Assembly: GCA_016280595.1 (NCBI GenBank) | Contig: JAEEHB010000056.1 | Coordinates: 1-40,245 of the forward strand | Source of the DNA: Clostridiaceae bacterium | GTDB lineage: Bacteria; Bacillota; Clostridia; Oscillospirales; Acutalibacteraceae | DNA length: 40,245 nt | Direction: 5' to 3' | Part shown: piece after piece, positions 1 through 7,975 of the stretch | Layout of the letters: each line of letters opens with the position of its first letter | How positions within the stretch are numbered: the first letter of the stretch is position 1 | The notes under the pieces: model-generated | Told to the model about the DNA's origin: nothing | Databases searched by the model: none | The model's input: only the letters and a program-made list of their open reading frames with translations | Position numbers and translations under genes: made by a program

Positions 1-507
1 AAAGCCCGCTTTCTTTGCCCTGAGAGCCGCCTGCGCGTATTTCTCCTCAATCGCGTGAATTTCGTCCACCGTAAGTTCGCGCGGCGTTTCGTTGCCCAGC
101 CCCATCATAAAGGAGTAGGGCATGGCCACAGCGCTCGGACCTACGGGCTGTTCGCCGATTATGTGACGCCTTGCGCCTCTGCCCGTGTGAGAAATCTGAA
201 GGAAGGCTTTTGCCCCGCCCTCGTGAATCGCGAGCGCGAGTTCCGCCATACCCGGTATATACTTATCATCGTCAATCACGAGCATACCCTTTGTGTTGAG
301 GCCGAGCGGAGTGTCAACGCAGGTCACTTCCACTATCACCGCGCCCACGCCGCCTTTTGCGCGCTCGGCATAGTGATTGATAACGGCCTTGTTCACAAAG
401 CCGCCGTCGGACTGACTCATACCCATAGCCGCCATTACCGTTCTGTTTCTCAGGGTAACACTGCCTATTTTGCCGGGTGAAAGCAGATGAGGATACTTGG
501 GATTCAT
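1..507 (-). CDS. Old Yellow Enzyme family NADH:flavin oxidoreductase (N-terminal part)
   Basis: The first 169 codons of a gene that runs off the left edge. The product begins MNPKYPHLLSPGKIGSVTLR, followed by NRTVMAAMG, the usual FMN-barrel opening of the Old Yellow Enzyme / 2,4-dienoyl-CoA reductase class. It continues with a QISHTGRGAR stretch matching the family's Q-x-x-H-x-GR region. The ATG at 505-507 is preceded by AGGAGA with good spacing and by a strong promoter at 547-575. Members are FMN enzymes, often with a C-terminal 4Fe-4S and NAD(P)H module, that reduce enoates or bile-acid intermediates. The part that would separate these types lies outside the window, so substrate is not predicted. 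Family assignment is confident; specific function is not. Confidence 0.85.
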   Translation of the reverse strand, partial: MNPKYPHLLSPGKIGSVTLRNRTVMAAMGMSQSDGGFVNKAVINHYAERAKGGVGAVIVEVTCVDTPLGLNTKGMLVIDDDKYIPGMAELALAIHEGGAKAFLQISHTGRGARRHIIGEQPVGPSAVAMPYSFMMGLGNETPRELTVDEIHAIEEKYAQAALRAKKAGF

Positions 508-546
508 ATACAAATCTCCTTTTTCACTTTTGTTTTCTCCGCTTCA

Positions 547-575
547 ATTATACAAACCGCGTTTTCGCTTGTCAA
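547..575 (-). promoter_or_regulatory. Sigma-A type promoter of the OYE-family gene
   Basis: On the minus strand, TTGACA (570-575) and TATAAT (547-552) are separated by exactly 17 bp. Both hexamers are perfect consensus. It lies about 40 bp upstream of the oxidoreductase start codon and just downstream of the tRNA terminator. Confidence 0.85.
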
Positions 576-611
576 TGCCCGCGCGGGCGGATGTGTCCGG
601 GTATAATACAG

Positions 612-644
612 AAATAAAAAATCGCCGCGAATTTCTTCACGGCG
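612..644 (-). terminator. Intrinsic terminator of tRNA-Thr
   Basis: Minus-strand hairpin with stem CGCCGTGAA/TTCGCGGCG (one G-U pair) and loop GAAA, followed by a run of U residues (A-rich 613-622 on the plus strand). It starts 3 nt after the encoded CCA of the tRNA, separating it from the oxidoreductase promoter. Confidence 0.8.
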
Positions 645-647
645 GTC

Positions 648-723
648 TGGAGCTACTGGTCGGACTCGAACCGACGGCCTGCGCATTACGAATGCGCTGC
701 TCTACCAACTGAGCCACAGTAGC
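648..723 (-). tRNA. tRNA-Thr (anticodon CGT), CCA encoded
   Basis: Minus-strand cloverleaf of 76 nt. The acceptor stem GCTACTG/CAGTAGC is perfect; the D arm is GCTC/GAGC; the anticodon stem is GCGCA/TGCGC with loop TTCGTAA, so the anticodon is CGT and it decodes ACG as threonine. The T arm is GTCGG/CCGAC with loop TTCGAGT. Discriminator T is followed by an encoded CCA at 648-650. A terminator follows directly. The nearest good promoter on this strand is at 1030-1058, upstream of a broken tRNA copy, so the two may have been one transcript. Confidence 0.95.
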
Positions 724-749
724 ATATTCAATTGTGTTTCAGTCAGCCT

Positions 750-1015
750 CCGGCGGCCTGCACATTACGAATGCGCTGCTCTTCCCTCCGAAACATAGTC
801 GTCTCACTCGCTGTCGCGTCGTGATACTCCTTGTTTCGTCATTTCACCGCCTCGCTTCATCGTCCACCGGACGCGCTTCGGCGGTTCATCCCTCCGAAAT
901 ATGGTCGCCTTGCTCGCTGGCTCGCTTCGAAATTCTCCCTATTTCGTCATTTCACCGCCTCGCTTCATCGTCCACCGGACGCGCTTCGGCGGTTCAACCA
1001 ACTGAGCCACAGCAC
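750..1015 (-). pseudogene. tRNA-Thr copy split by an inserted repeat pair
   Basis: Two pieces of a tRNA nearly identical to the intact tRNA-Thr at 648-723 lie either side of 214 bp of repeat. The 5' piece (1015 to 997, minus) reads GTGCTGTGGCTCAGTTGGT and shares 16 consecutive bases with the intact gene up to the D loop. The second piece (782 to 750) resumes at AGAGCAGCGC, carries the complete anticodon arm with CGT, and differs from the intact gene at about two positions before similarity ends at the T arm. The junction falls inside the D loop. The 3' acceptor strand and a proper T arm are missing, so even precise removal of the insert would not restore a normal tRNA. A promoter stands at 1030-1058. 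Confidence 0.75.
783..996 (-). repeat. Tandem pair of ~107-bp structured repeat elements inside the broken tRNA
   Basis: Two head-to-tail units, 783-888 and 889-996. On the minus strand each begins TGAACCGCCGAAGCG, carries a hairpin CGTCC-GGT-GGACG, then AAGCGAGGCGGTGAAA, a 48-50-nt second hairpin (790-837 and 896-945), and ends in GGAGGGA. The left halves are identical, while the right hairpins differ at many positions but keep much of their pairing. The same element occurs at 20841-20948 and 26767-26875, with a partial copy at 28828-28895. Short frames across it are repeat sequence, not genes. Confidence 0.8.
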
Positions 1016-1029
1016 TGATGTGCTTATGT

Positions 1030-1058
1030 ATTATACTGTATTATTATAAAACTTGCAA
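1030..1058 (-). promoter_or_regulatory. Promoter upstream of the broken tRNA
   Basis: Minus-strand TTGCAA (1053-1058), 17-bp spacer, TATAAT (1030-1035). It ends 15 bp before the 5' tRNA fragment and is the nearest convincing promoter for the intact tRNA-Thr downstream. Reading through would require transcription of both repeat units. Confidence 0.7.
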
Positions 1059-1116
1059 GTGAAAATTTCGGCACTCGGGGGATTTTTTCCGATTTTCACA
1101 ATTTGGCAACAAATAC

Positions 1117-1167
1117 TTTACAATTATATTATTTTAATTTAATAAAACGCCCTTGATTTTGAGGGCG
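1117..1167 (+). promoter_or_regulatory. Possible promoter and leader hairpin of the lipoprotein gene
   Basis: TTTACA (1117-1122), 17-bp spacer and a weak TAATAA (1140-1145) lie in very AT-rich DNA. They are followed by the hairpin CGCCCT/AGGGCG at 1148-1167. On the minus strand the hairpin is followed by TTTTATT and could act as a terminator in that direction instead. The assignment is tentative. Confidence 0.35.
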
Positions 1168-1232
1168 AAAAAATGTATCCTATTACTTGTAAATTATGTT
1201 TCTGCGCAAACAATAAGGCAAGGAGATTACAT

Positions 1233-2282
1233 ATGAATTTCAGAAGTTTGATTGCGGTTGTTCTCGTTTTTTCAATTGCTCTCGCTCTGTGCGCCTGCAG
1301 AAAACTTGACAAAGGCGGAAAATCCGAATTCAAAGACGATATGTTTGTGGTTGACAGCCTGGGCGAAACTCACGCTGTTGAAACTCAGACAAATCAGGAT
1401 ACCGGAGAAACCGAATATTTCTACACGGATGATCTGGGCAATGTGGTCGTGGTAGAAAAGAACGACGTAGGCAAGACCACCGCCGCGCCGCGCGTAACCA
1501 CCACAGGAGCAAACGGCGAAACCGAGCCCGAGACCTACCCCGAGCAGATTATGGATTTCTTTGAGGATCTTACCAACCCCGAAAAGGAAAACGAATATCT
1601 CGAAGAAGTTGACACTTCCCTTGAGATTTCCGACGATCCCATTGACACCGATAATATGAAAACGGTTACGCCCGTTATGACCGATAACGGCAATCCCGCT
1701 CACGCTCCCCAGCAGCAGTTTGTGCAGGATATCACCAAGAATAATCAGTATACCATCAAACTCACGATGAAGAGTATTTCCGACGGTGAGGTTACCGCAA
1801 TCCCCGCCACCATCATGCGCTCGGGCAACAACCGTTTCGCCGAGGTCAAGTGGCCGGTTGAAGGCAAATATGTCACCATGCGCATTCTCGTGAAAGACGG
1901 CAAGTGCATTATGTATCTGCCCGCAATCAGAGCATATATGGAAGTGCCCGAGGATGTGGTTAACGAAGTGCTCGAATCAATGGACTACAACAGCCAGAGC
2001 GCAGACACCGAAAAATACGTTTCCTCCGGTAAAGTCACCGTAAACGGCACCACATACGATGTCGATATTTACGACGGCGAAGACGGAGCGACCGTCAAGT
2101 ATTACTATCAGGGCGGCGAGCTCAAGAGAGTTGAAAATATTTCAAAGGATGACGATATAGTCATCATCGAATATGAACAGATGACCACCGTTGTTGATAA
2201 GACCAAGTTCATTCCGCCCACAGGTTACTTTAATCTCGGCGATATTCAGAACGGAGAAGAACTTCTTGACTACCTCGGCTGA
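1233..2282 (+). CDS. Lipoprotein with LolA-like C-terminal domain, function unknown
   Basis: A 349-aa protein exported and lipid-anchored on the outer face of the membrane. The start at 1233 is set by AAGGAG nine bases upstream; an in-frame ATG at 1173 has no ribosome site. Residues 1-22 form a signal peptide ending in the lipobox LCAC, with Cys22 the likely lipidated residue. Residues 30-150 are acidic and Thr/Glu/Pro-rich, a flexible linker. Residues 160-349 are beta-rich (KYVTMRILVKDGKCIMYLP, AYMEVPEDV) and recall LolA/LppX-like folds of Gram-positive lipoproteins, but this rests on pattern only. The SDR gene follows after 1 bp, so the two are probably cotranscribed. No catalytic motif is visible. 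Confidence 0.8.
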   Translation: MNFRSLIAVVLVFSIALALCACRKLDKGGKSEFKDDMFVVDSLGETHAVETQTNQDTGETEYFYTDDLGNVVVVEKNDVGKTTAAPRVTTTGANGETEPETYPEQIMDFFEDLTNPEKENEYLEEVDTSLEISDDPIDTDNMKTVTPVMTDNGNPAHAPQQQFVQDITKNNQYTIKLTMKSISDGEVTAIPATIMRSGNNRFAEVKWPVEGKYVTMRILVKDGKCIMYLPAIRAYMEVPEDVVNEVLESMDYNSQSADTEKYVSSGKVTVNGTTYDVDIYDGEDGATVKYYYQGGELKRVENISKDDDIVIIEYEQMTTVVDKTKFIPPTGYFNLGDIQNGEELLDYLG

Positions 2283-2283
2283 T

Positions 2284-3015
2284 ATGAAAAAAGCAGTGTT
2301 TATAACTGGAGCGTCCGGCGGCATAGGCTATGCCTGTGCCGCTCGTCTTGCGCGTGACGGCTATGATATTGCCGCCTGCTATTCGGGTAATAAAGCACTC
2401 GCACAGCGTCTCAAAGACGAAATCACGGCTCTCGGCGCAAGGTGTGAGATTTACGCTCTCGATTTCACAAAGCCCGGTGACGCGGGCAGAGTGTTTGCCC
2501 TTGCCGAAAAAGATTTCGGCGGCTTTTACGCCGCAGTCAACTGCGCGGGCGTTGCCCTGAGAAAACTTTTCACCGACACAACCGACGAAGAGTTTGACCG
2601 CCTGTGCGATATCGATTTCAAGGGCGTTTACAGCATATGCAAGGCCTGTATTCCTTATATGGTAAGGATGAAGCAGGGCAGTATAGTCAATATCTCCTCC
2701 ATGTGGGGAGTTACGGGCGCCTCGTGCGAGGCGGTTTATTCGGCGGTCAAGGCGGCTGTAATCGGGCTCTCAAAAGCCCTCGCGAGAGAACTTGCCCCGA
2801 GCGGCATCAGGGTAAACTGCGTTGCCCCCGGAGCCGTTGACACCAGGATGAATGCCGACTTAACACAGAGTGAAAAAGAAGATTTTGCCTGCTCTATTCC
2901 CGCCGGGCGTTTCGGCACCCCGGAGGAAATTGCAAACACGGTGGCTTTCCTTGTGTCGGATGAGAGTTCGTACATCACGGCGCAGGTTATCACCGCCGAC
3001 GGCGGGCTCACCTGA
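2284..3015 (+). CDS. SDR family NAD(P)-dependent oxidoreductase (FabG-like)
   Basis: A 243-aa classical short-chain dehydrogenase/reductase. Visible motifs are the cofactor-binding TGASGGIG (residues 8-15), NCAG at 86-89 (a Cys variant of NNAG), a catalytic Ser near 139 in NISSMWG, and YSAVK with Tyr152 and Lys156. The GGIRVNCVAPG-type region and a C-terminal ITADGGLT also fit. Length and motifs match 3-oxoacyl-ACP reductases, but no fatty-acid genes are nearby, so the substrate is open. The ATG lies 1 bp after the lipoprotein stop without its own good Shine-Dalgarno site, implying translational coupling. A terminator follows at 3019-3042. Confidence 0.88.
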   Translation: MKKAVFITGASGGIGYACAARLARDGYDIAACYSGNKALAQRLKDEITALGARCEIYALDFTKPGDAGRVFALAEKDFGGFYAAVNCAGVALRKLFTDTTDEEFDRLCDIDFKGVYSICKACIPYMVRMKQGSIVNISSMWGVTGASCEAVYSAVKAAVIGLSKALARELAPSGIRVNCVAPGAVDTRMNADLTQSEKEDFACSIPAGRFGTPEEIANTVAFLVSDESSYITAQVITADGGLT

Positions 3016-3018
3016 ATC

Positions 3019-3042
3019 TGCGGGATATAATCCCGCATTTTT
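3019..3042 (+). terminator. Intrinsic terminator after the SDR gene
   Basis: Perfect 7-bp stem TGCGGGA/TCCCGCA with loop TATAA, followed by TTTTT (3038-3042). It begins 3 nt after the SDR stop codon and separates it from the pncB promoter. Confidence 0.85.
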
Positions 3043-3045
3043 GCA

Positions 3046-3074
3046 TTGAAAAACACGCCCGGATTGTATATAAT
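3046..3074 (+). promoter_or_regulatory. Promoter of pncB
   Basis: TTGAAA (3046-3051), 17-bp spacer and consensus TATAAT (3069-3074). The pncB ribosome site GGAGGGG and ATG at 3107 follow within about 35 bp. The promoter abuts the preceding terminator. Confidence 0.85.
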
Positions 3075-3106
3075 AAAAAGGATATATTACCGGAGGGGTA
3101 AAAGAT

Positions 3107-4570
3107 ATGGATAATTTTGATTTTAAGCGCAACCTCACAATGCTCACCGATTTCTATGAAATCACGATGGCAAACGGCTATTTCAAAAAAGGTCATAAAG
3201 ACACCATCGCCGTTTTCGATATGTTTTTCAGAAAGATCCCCGATGAGGGCGGCTTCGCCATTATGGCGGGCCTTGAGCAGCTTGTGCACTACCTGCAGAA
3301 TCTGAAATTCACGCCCGAAGATATAGAATATCTCAGGGGCAGGGGATTCGGAGAGGAATTCCTCGATTACCTCGCAAACTTCGAATTCAAGTGCAGCGTA
3401 TGGGCTATACCCGAAGGCACTCCGATTTTCCCGGGCGAGCCGATAGTAAAGGTAAAGGGCCCCGTTATTCAGGCGCAGTTTATAGAGACTATGGTGCTTC
3501 TGTGCATCAACCATCAGAGCCTTATCGCCACCAAGGCAAACAGAATCGTGAGAGCCGCCGAAGGCAGGGCGATTATGGAATTCGGCTCACGCAGGGCGCA
3601 GGGCTGGGACGGCGCGATTTACGGCGCGCGCGCGGCTGTGATAGGCGGCTGTATCGGTACGGCCTGCACAATCAGCGATGAAGCATTCGGCACTCCCGCT
3701 CTCGGCACAATGGCGCACTCCTGGGTGCAGCTGTTTGACACCGAACTTGACGCCTTCAAGGCATACGCGCAGGAATACCCCGACAACTGCACACTGCTTG
3801 TTGACACTTACAACACGCTCAAGAGCGGCGTTCCCAACGCCATAAAGACCTTTGACGAAGTGCTCAAACCCATGGGCAAGAGACCCAAGGGCATAAGAAT
3901 CGACTCGGGCGATATCACTTACCTTTCGAGAAAAGCGAGAAAGATGCTCGATGAAGCGGGCTATCCGGACTGCACGATAGTCGCCTCAAACTCACTTGAT
4001 GAAACAATCATCAGGGATATGCTCCTGCAGGGCGCGAAGGTCGATTCCTTCGGCGTGGGCGAAAGGCTCATCACCTCATCCTCAAGCCCCGTTTTCGGCG
4101 GCGTTTACAAACTCGTGGCTGTTGAGAAAAACGGCGAGGATGTTTCCAAAATCAAAATCAGCGAAAACGTTACCAAAATCACGACTCCCGGCAACAAGAG
4201 ATGCTACAGATTTTATGAAAAAGAGACGGGCAAGGCGATTGCCGACCTCATCGCTTTTTCGGACGAATACATTGACCCCTCAAAACCCTATGAACTCTTT
4301 GACCCCGTTTACACCTGGAAGAGAAAGACGGTTACCGACTTTGTTTGCAGAGAACTGCTTGAGCCCGTGTTTGACAAGGGTAAATGCGTTTACAAAGAGA
4401 GAGACGTGAAAGAGATAAGAGAGTACTGCAAGCAGCAGATAGACACTCTCTGGGACGAAGTGCTCAGATTTGAATATCCGCACTCCTACTATGTTGACCT
4501 TTCACAGAAACTCTGGGATAAAAAGACAGAACTTATTGAGAAAAACAGAGCGGTCAAAAGCGACGGCTGA
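3107..4570 (+). CDS. pncB: Nicotinate phosphoribosyltransferase
   Basis: A 487-aa enzyme that joins nicotinate and PRPP to give nicotinate mononucleotide, the entry step of NAD salvage in the cytoplasm. The N-terminus LTDFYEITMANGYF is diagnostic, as are FGSRRAQGWDGAIYGARAA, GTMAHSWVQ, LLVDTYNT and the phosphate-binding IRIDSGDI and FGVGERLITSSSSPVFGG stretches. Length fits the long Gram-positive type. The start has GGAGGGG at the right distance. It has its own promoter, and the YfhO-type gene follows after 34 bp with no terminator between, so readthrough is likely, though no functional link is evident. Confidence 0.95.
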   Translation: MDNFDFKRNLTMLTDFYEITMANGYFKKGHKDTIAVFDMFFRKIPDEGGFAIMAGLEQLVHYLQNLKFTPEDIEYLRGRGFGEEFLDYLANFEFKCSVWAIPEGTPIFPGEPIVKVKGPVIQAQFIETMVLLCINHQSLIATKANRIVRAAEGRAIMEFGSRRAQGWDGAIYGARAAVIGGCIGTACTISDEAFGTPALGTMAHSWVQLFDTELDAFKAYAQEYPDNCTLLVDTYNTLKSGVPNAIKTFDEVLKPMGKRPKGIRIDSGDITYLSRKARKMLDEAGYPDCTIVASNSLDETIIRDMLLQGAKVDSFGVGERLITSSSSPVFGGVYKLVAVEKNGEDVSKIKISENVTKITTPGNKRCYRFYEKETGKAIADLIAFSDEYIDPSKPYELFDPVYTWKRKTVTDFVCRELLEPVFDKGKCVYKERDVKEIREYCKQQIDTLWDEVLRFEYPHSYYVDLSQKLWDKKTELIEKNRAVKSDG

Positions 4571-4604
4571 TTTACACTAATTCATCCTTCGGAGGGAATA
4601 CCTG

Positions 4605-7600
4605 ATGGAGAATAACACAGGCAGAAAATCATCTTTGATAAAACGGATATTCGCGGAAAACGGGTATTGCTGGCTCGCCCTCATCTGCACGGCGGCAATA
4701 ATGATGCTCGTGTATTTCTGCTTTAATCTATGGCCTTTCGGCGAGGTCACGATACTGCGTATGGACCTGTATCATCAGTACGGACCGCTGTTTGCCGAAT
4801 ACTACGACAGGGTAATGAATCTCGAGAGTTTCATCTACTCCTGGAGGACGGGTCTCGGCTCGCCTTTCCTCGGTAATTTTTACAATTACCTTTCGAGCCC
4901 CGCCGCAGTAATAATCCTGCTGCTCGGCCATAAGAATATGCCCGAATCGATAGCGGGTATGATTCTGCTCAAGGCGGCGCTTGCCGCGGGCGCTTTTACC
5001 CTCTACCTCAAAAAGAGCAAAGGCAGGCACGATTTCACCACTGCTGCTTTCGGCGTGCTCTATTCAATGTGCGGCTACTTTGTGGCGTATTACTGGAATG
5101 TAATGTGGATTGACGCGATGGTCTATTTCCCGCTTGTGGTTTACGGCATAGAAAAGATTGTCAACAAGCGCAGACCGGCGGTCTACATAATCTTCCTCGC
5201 GCTCACCCTGCTTTCAAACTATTATATGGGATATATGACCTGCATCTTCTCCGTTATATATTTCATTATATATTACATCTCAAACTACGATGTTTCCGCC
5301 CTCGCGGACAATACCGTTTATTACCTCGATTACAACGGCGAAAAGAAATATAAGTTTTTCGAAAAAGTCAAAGGCAGCGTGCTCGTGAGAAGCGGCGTCA
5401 CCTTTGCAATCGGCTCGGTTGCCGCCGGCTGCCTCGCGGCGTTTGCGCTGATTCCCATTTTCAGCATACTGCGCTCCTGCTCGGCAACATCGGGCACATT
5501 CCCGCAGAATTACAGAGTGTATTTCTCGGTATTCGATTTCCTCGCGAATCACCTGGCGTCCGTCGACCCGACGATAAGGTCAAGCGGCGACGATGTGCTT
5601 CCCAATGTTTACTGCGGTATGATAACGCTCCTGCTTGTGCCGCTTTACATCTTTTCAAAAAGGATATCTCTCAAGGAAAAAATCGCGAGCATATTTACGC
5701 TCGGCCTGATTTATTTCAGTTTCAACATAAACTTCTTAAATTATGTGTGGCACGGTTTCCACTTCCCGAATGACCTGCCCTACCGCTTCTCGTTTATGTA
5801 CTGCTTCCTGCTGCTTGTGCTCGCCTACAAGGCGTTTACAAATCTTTCGGAGTACACCGGGCGGCAGATACTCGGCACGGGCGTCGCGGTAATATTCATG
5901 ATAGTGCTCGTGCAGGAAATCGGCTCGAAAAACGTGCAGGATATCACGGTGCTGCTTTCAATCCTCTTCCTTGTGACCTACTGCCTGCTGCTGTATATGC
6001 TCAAGGACGAAAACAAGCAGAAATCGGCAATAGCGGTTATTCTCCTGTGCGCGGTTATCGCCGAAATCGCCTGCTCGAATACGGACAGATACAGTATGTC
6101 GCAGACCAAGACAAACTACGCCTCCGACTACGACGACTTCCGCAAACTCAAAGCCGAACTCGACGAAAAAGAAAACGGCGACGACAAATACAGGATGGAA
6201 CTCACCTACAACAGAGCGAGGATGGACCCCGCCTGGTACGGTTACAACGGCATTTCGACCTTCTCGTCAATGGCGTATGAGAAGATGGCGAATATGCAGA
6301 GCAACCTCGGCGTTTACGGCAACTACATAAACAGTTACACATATTACCTGCAGACGCCGGTTTACAATATGATGAACTCGCTCAAATATGTGGTTGACAA
6401 TGACGAAAACGTCAATGTGGCGGACGACTACTATACGAAGGTCGCCGAAAAAGGCAAGTTCACCGCCTACGAAAACAAATATTATCTGCCTGTTGCCTTC
6501 ACGGTAAACAAAGACGTAAAGAACTGGTATTCCGAATACACCAACCCCTTCCTCACCCAGGGCGAATGGTTCAGGGACGCGACAGGCGTTGATGATGTAT
6601 TCAAGAAGATGACCGTTTCCGACATAAGATATTTCAACATAAACGATATCACGAGCGGGCTTGAAACGGGCGACATCTATTTCACCAAGGAAACGAGCGG
6701 AGCGGCGGATATGACCTTCGTGCTCACCGTTGAAGAGGAAGGCCACTGCTACCTGTTTGTTGACTCCAATGAGTTTGAAGAAATTACCATTTTCTGGGAT
6801 GACGAAAGAAGTGTGGTCCAGAGCACTGACGAGCCCTACATTTACGACCTGGGCATCCTGACGCCGGAAGAAACGGTTGAAGTGCTCATAACCCCGAAAG
6901 AGGATACGGATTACTGCAATATGAACTTCTACGCTTACAGCGTAAATGAAGAGGCGCTCGAAAAGGGCTACAAGATTCTTCAGAAGGGTCAGATGGACAT
7001 TGAGACATTTGACGACACCTGCATCAAAGGCACGGTAAACGCAGGCAAAGGCAAAATGATGTTTACCTCAATTCCCTACGACAAGGGCTGGACTGTAAAG
7101 ATTGACGGCAAACCTGTCAAGAAGGAAGACTACATCGCTCTTGAAGACGCTTACCTCTGCTTTGCGATTCCCGCGGGCGAGCATACGGTTGAACTTAAAT
7201 TCACGCAGAGCGGACTTCTCCCCGGCGCCTGCATATCAGCGGCAACGCTTGTGTTTATGATTGCCGCCGCGCTGTTTGTCTGCCTCACAAGAGACAAGCG
7301 CAGGAAGAAGTATGAAGACAGATGCCGCGCCGAAGAAGAAAGATACATCCTCGAGAAACAGCAGAGAGACGAAGAAAACGAAAGAGCGCGTATGCTTGCG
7401 CAGATGCAGGAGGCAAGCCTGCTTGCGGTAGACATGGATTTGTTTGACTCCCTCACGGGCGATGATGAGCCCGCAGACAGCGAAGCCCCGGCAGAGAGCG
7501 ATACACAGGACAGCGATGCCGCAGACGGCGAAGAAGACCGGGATACAGCAGAAGATATGCCTGCGGAAGAAAACGCCGCGCAGAGTGAAGAAATCGCAGA

Positions 7601-7682
7601 GGAAGCGGAAAGCGAGCCCGCAGAAACAGCGGATGATGAATCCGGTGATGAAGGTACGCAGGATTCCGAAGAGGAAGAATAA
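4605..7682 (+). CDS. YfhO-family large membrane protein with acidic C-terminal tail
   Basis: A 1025-aa polytopic protein. After a short cytoplasmic start come many hydrophobic segments (roughly residues 20-500), with the family-typical RMDLYHQYGPLFAEYYD, TGLGSPFLGNFYNYLSSP and YFVAYYWNVMWIDAMVYFP regions near the start. Residues about 510-870 form an extracellular beta-rich part, one more membrane span lies near 873-895, then a charged coiled segment and about 95 residues of almost pure Glu/Asp/Ala/Ser. YfhO proteins are GT-C-like and linked in Bacillus to glycosylation of lipoteichoic acid; transfer of that role here is inference. GGAGGG precedes the ATG. The acidic cytoplasmic tail is unusual for the family. 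Confidence 0.85.
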   Translation: MENNTGRKSSLIKRIFAENGYCWLALICTAAIMMLVYFCFNLWPFGEVTILRMDLYHQYGPLFAEYYDRVMNLESFIYSWRTGLGSPFLGNFYNYLSSPAAVIILLLGHKNMPESIAGMILLKAALAAGAFTLYLKKSKGRHDFTTAAFGVLYSMCGYFVAYYWNVMWIDAMVYFPLVVYGIEKIVNKRRPAVYIIFLALTLLSNYYMGYMTCIFSVIYFIIYYISNYDVSALADNTVYYLDYNGEKKYKFFEKVKGSVLVRSGVTFAIGSVAAGCLAAFALIPIFSILRSCSATSGTFPQNYRVYFSVFDFLANHLASVDPTIRSSGDDVLPNVYCGMITLLLVPLYIFSKRISLKEKIASIFTLGLIYFSFNINFLNYVWHGFHFPNDLPYRFSFMYCFLLLVLAYKAFTNLSEYTGRQILGTGVAVIFMIVLVQEIGSKNVQDITVLLSILFLVTYCLLLYMLKDENKQKSAIAVILLCAVIAEIACSNTDRYSMSQTKTNYASDYDDFRKLKAELDEKENGDDKYRMELTYNRARMDPAWYGYNGISTFSSMAYEKMANMQSNLGVYGNYINSYTYYLQTPVYNMMNSLKYVVDNDENVNVADDYYTKVAEKGKFTAYENKYYLPVAFTVNKDVKNWYSEYTNPFLTQGEWFRDATGVDDVFKKMTVSDIRYFNINDITSGLETGDIYFTKETSGAADMTFVLTVEEEGHCYLFVDSNEFEEITIFWDDERSVVQSTDEPYIYDLGILTPEETVEVLITPKEDTDYCNMNFYAYSVNEEALEKGYKILQKGQMDIETFDDTCIKGTVNAGKGKMMFTSIPYDKGWTVKIDGKPVKKEDYIALEDAYLCFAIPAGEHTVELKFTQSGLLPGACISAATLVFMIAAALFVCLTRDKRRKKYEDRCRAEEERYILEKQQRDEENERARMLAQMQEASLLAVDMDLFDSLTGDDEPADSEAPAESDTQDSDAADGEEDRDTAEDMPAEENAAQSEEIAEEAESEPAETADDESGDEGTQDSEEEE

Positions 7683-7706
7683 AAACGAATAAGCATTAAG
7701 TAAAAG

Positions 7707-7733
7707 AGAGCCGCACGTTTGTACGGCTCTTTT
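7707..7733 (+). terminator. Intrinsic terminator of the YfhO-type gene
   Basis: Stem AGAGCCG (7707-7713) / CGGCTCT (7724-7730), followed by TTT, 25 nt after the stop codon. The right arm is also the beginning of the first 110-bp tandem repeat unit. Confidence 0.75.
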
Positions 7734-7940
7734 CTTTGCGGAGCATTTGATTGTCTGTTAATGGCAGATATTTCAAAGCATATTTTACACAGAATGCTTT
7801 TTCGGAGCACAATAAATCCGCCCCGGCATAAGGCGGCTCTTTTCTTTGCGGAGCGTTTGATTGTCTGTTTACGGCGGATATTTCAAAGCATATTTTACAC
7901 AGAATGCTTTTCCGGAGCACAATAAATCCGCCCCGGCATA
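7724..7940. repeat. Two-copy 110-bp tandem duplication between convergent genes
   Basis: Unit 1 (7724-7830) and unit 2 (7834-7940) align end to end with a period of exactly 110 bp and only a handful of differences. Each runs from CGGCTCTTTTCTTTGCGG to CCGCCCCGGCATA. The first unit ends in a shortened hairpin CCGCC/GGCGG followed by CTCTTTT (plus-direction terminator), the second in the long hairpin that terminates the minus-strand gene. The duplication has therefore doubled the terminators between two convergent genes. Small frames inside it arise from the repeat and are not supported as genes. Confidence 0.85.
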
Positions 7941-7950
7941 ACCGGGGCGG
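7920..7950 (-). terminator. Intrinsic terminator of the secreted-protein gene
   Basis: Perfect 9-bp stem CCGCCCCGG/CCGGGGCGG (7928-7936 and 7942-7950) with a 5-nt loop. On the minus strand it is followed by ATTTATTG. It lies 26 bp beyond the stop codon of the minus-strand gene. Confidence 0.75.
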
Positions 7951-7975
7951 AAGTTTAATCTGATATTATTTCAAA

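Noticed and set aside
734..1049. Plus-strand frames with repeated FHRLASSSTGRAS-like peptides
   Set aside because: They read through the tandem structured repeat and tRNA fragments and have no ribosome site.
7151..7810. Minus-strand frame of about 219 codons opposite the acidic tail of the YfhO-type protein
   Set aside because: Its Ser/Ala-rich product is the mirror of Glu/Asp codons, and its start lies in the 110-bp repeat.
7696..7925. Small frames on both strands in the gap between the YfhO-type and secreted-protein genes
   Set aside because: They are formed by the 110-bp tandem repeat and terminators, with internal repetition matching the DNA period.
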